From NCBI RefSeq assembly GCF_003710935.1, contig NZ_RHHS01000009.1, positions 1 through 62,457 of the forward strand: a DNA stretch of 62,457 bases. The letters run 5' to 3'. The notes beneath the pieces were generated by a model that was not told where the DNA came from, did not search any database, and saw only the letters and a program-made list of their open reading frames with translations. Made by a program: the position numbers and the translations under genes. The DNA is from Brevibacillus gelatini. GTDB lineage: Bacteria; Bacillota; Bacilli; Brevibacillales; Brevibacillaceae. Shown here in pieces: positions 61,053 through 62,457 of this stretch (the first letter of the stretch is position 1; each line of letters starts with the position of its first letter).

Positions 61053-61466
61053 CTATTTGAGTTGGCCGATCGACAGGTTGACGCGGTAGTTGCCAAAGGG
61101 CAGGAGATCGTCCAAAAAACGGTTTAAGGCGGTGTGGTCCGCGACGTTGATTTTCAGCACGTAGCAGCCTTCTCCGCTGATGCGATGGGCTTCGATTACT
61201 TCGCTGCGGCTTGCGACAAAGCGGGCAAAGCGCGAATGGTCGGTGGTTTTCATGAATACAGTGACCAGCGCGGTGAGCGAAGGAGCCAGCTTGGCCTCGT
61301 CGACGATGGTCGTGTATCCGATAATGACGCCTTGCTCCTCCAGTTTTCTGATCCGGTTGCCGACGGCTTGCCCGCTCAGATGGACCTGTTCGCCGATGTC
61401 TTTCCACAAAAGACGGCTGTTTTGACGCAGCAAAGCCAGAATGGCATGGTCGGTTTGGTCGAGCAT
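61053..61466 (-). CDS. Lrp/AsnC-family transcriptional regulator
   Basis: A 137-aa protein with the AsnC helix-turn-helix (LDQTDHAILALLRQNSRLLWKDIGEQ.., SGQAVGNRIRKLEEQGVI) and a C-terminal RAM effector domain (GEGCYVLKINVADHTALNRFLDDLL). It probably responds to an amino acid. AAAGGAGAT precedes the ATG. It is divergent from the MBL-fold gene, 123 bp away. Confidence 0.92.
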   Translation of the reverse strand: MLDQTDHAILALLRQNSRLLWKDIGEQVHLSGQAVGNRIRKLEEQGVIIGYTTIVDEAKLAPSLTALVTVFMKTTDHSRFARFVASRSEVIEAHRISGEGCYVLKINVADHTALNRFLDDLLPFGNYRVNLSIGQLK

Positions 61467-61589
61467 GAAAATCTCCTTTCGCGGTGAAAGTGAGGCGCTT
61501 GATTCGTTTCGCGGCTATATGCGCGCGCCTTTTACAATAAAAGCAAGCTCACAACTATTATACGACTGCGATTGGAGGACAGAGAAGAC

Positions 61590-62357
61590 ATGCAAATCCA
61601 ACTTGTTCGACATGCTACGCTCAAAGTAACCTACAGCGGCCGCACGTTTTTGGTCGACCCGATGCTCAGCGCGGCGGGCGAGCTGTCTGCTGTGCCGAAT
61701 ACGCCGAATCAGCGGGCGAATCCGCTGGTAGAGCTGCCTTTTTCCACGGAAGCAGTGCTGGATGGCGTGGAGGCGGTTTTGGTGACGCATACGCACAGAG
61801 ATCATCTGGACGAAAAGGCGCTCCGCTTGCTGCCCGCCGACCTGCCTGTCTTTTGCCAGCTCCCGGATAGGGACATGCTGCACCAGCAGGGCTTTTCCCA
61901 TGTAACCGCGATTGAAAGCGAGCAGGAGTGGCAAGGGATTCGCCTCTACCGCACAGGCGGAAGGCACGGGACAGGCGAGATCGGGGAGCGGATGGGGCCA
62001 GTTTCCGGCTTTGTGCTGCAGGCGCCTGGCGAGCCGACGCTGTACGTGGCCGGGGATACGGTATGGTGTGCCGAAGTGGAGGAAGCCATCCGGCGGTTTG
62101 CTCCCGATGTGATTGTCGTGTTTGCCGGAGCAGCCCGGTTTTTGACGGGCGACCCGATCACCATGACGGGGGAGGACATCGCTCTTGTCGCCGCCGCATC
62201 GCCGGACAGCCACCTTTTCGTTGCCCACATGGAGACGTGGAATCACTGCCTGTTGTCACGCGCCGAGTTACATGCGTTTTTGGCGGAACGAAAGCTGCAG
62301 GACCGCGTGCGGGTACCTGCAGATGGAGAGATAATCGCCTATTCGGCTCCCCGGTAA
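61590..62357 (+). CDS. MBL-fold metal-dependent hydrolase, UlaG-like
   Basis: A 255-aa metallo-beta-lactamase-fold protein: VRHATLKVTYSGRTFLVDPML, the metal motif THTHRDHLD (near 70-78), GGRHG, YVAGDTVWC and HMETWNHCLL. It belongs to the UlaG-like group with an unknown substrate. The ATG at 61590 is preferred; TTGGAGGAC lies 12 nt upstream. A regulator gene is divergent to it. Confidence 0.9.
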   Translation: MQIQLVRHATLKVTYSGRTFLVDPMLSAAGELSAVPNTPNQRANPLVELPFSTEAVLDGVEAVLVTHTHRDHLDEKALRLLPADLPVFCQLPDRDMLHQQGFSHVTAIESEQEWQGIRLYRTGGRHGTGEIGERMGPVSGFVLQAPGEPTLYVAGDTVWCAEVEEAIRRFAPDVIVVFAGAARFLTGDPITMTGEDIALVAAASPDSHLFVAHMETWNHCLLSRAELHAFLAERKLQDRVRVPADGEIIAYSAPR

Positions 62358-62381
62358 TATCCCGGAGGAAATAGACAGATA

Positions 62382-62413
62382 CAGCAGCTTCGCACATAGG
62401 AGGCTGCTTTTTT
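62382..62413 (+). terminator. Terminator of the MBL-fold gene
   Basis: AGCAGC pairs with GCTGCT around TTCGCACATAGGAG, followed by TTTTT. Confidence 0.65.
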
Positions 62414-62457
62414 CATGCTGCCATTTTTCGGGCTTGCGTATGAGTAAAATGTTCGTG

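Overview
The window looks like a chromosomal segment of a Brevibacillus-type member of the Paenibacillaceae (Firmicutes). The grounds are indirect: moderate GC, strong AAAGGAGG-type ribosome binding sites, sporulation genes (spo0M, ytaF, yunB), B. subtilis-like operator types (Zur, CsoR and MhqR-like boxes), a menaquinone-era ba3-type oxidase and an HprK-type HPr. There are no rRNA, tRNA or CRISPR genes. Most of the window is ordinary core genome; three AT-richer patches (about 31.9-34.7, 44.9-49.7 and 60.0-61.0 kb) carry accessory or decayed material.

Layout. 0.3-2.3 kb: OmpR-type two-component pair. 2.4-3.7 kb: HesB-like protein and an unknown 302-aa protein. 3.8-9.8 kb: a catabolic cassette on the minus strand (enolase-superfamily racemase, M20 amidohydrolase, YfcC-type carrier) behind an excellent sigma-54 promoter, with its enhancer-binding regulator next to it. 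10-12.3 kb: LytTR regulator and a CoA-transferase. 12.4-14.9 kb: quinone/azo-compound detoxification group (pirin, DoxX, azoreductase, MarR/MhqR-like repressor) with three matching operators. 15-17.1 kb: psuK-psuG. 17.3-20 kb: copA-copZ behind two CsoR-type operators. 20.2-24 kb: spo0M, ytaF, a chemotaxis receptor. 24.2-28.1 kb: fruR-fruK-fruA-HPr operon. 28.4-31.9 kb: Ca-type P-ATPase and yunB. 32-36.7 kb: secreted proteins, a possible geobacillin-26-like bacteriocin, a GNAT enzyme. 36.8-43.1 kb: PAS/HisKA_3 kinase and LuxR-type regulator, a YcdB-like secreted protein, and a ba3-type oxidase operon including a 55-aa subunit IIa. 43-44.8 kb: a 34-aa membrane micropeptide, SDR enzyme, nitroreductase. 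44.9-49.7 kb: frameshifted ISL3 element, about 1 kb of decayed DNA, and a recent tandem duplication of a secreted protein plus a lipoprotein. 49.8-54.6 kb: lipoprotein-response regulator-kinase operon with FG-GAP-like calcium motifs and a divergent secreted protein with the same kind of motif. 54.7-55.7 kb: a candidate non-coding RNA gene facing a DUF3800 gene. 55.8-57.3 kb: Zur-controlled GTPase plus zinc-independent L33. 57.3-62.4 kb: glycerate kinase, a cation/proton antiporter with a terminator in its leader, a truncated second DUF3800 gene, small membrane proteins, an Lrp-type regulator and an MBL-fold hydrolase.

The most striking unexplained structure is at 54.66-54.91 kb: a near-consensus sigma-A promoter, a roughly 205-nt transcript built of four hairpins, three of which share a CGCAC-GTTGT-GTRCG core, and a terminator that runs exactly into the stop codon of the convergent DUF3800 gene. 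A second, broken DUF3800 gene at 60.27 kb also has its own promoter and hairpin-rich leader.
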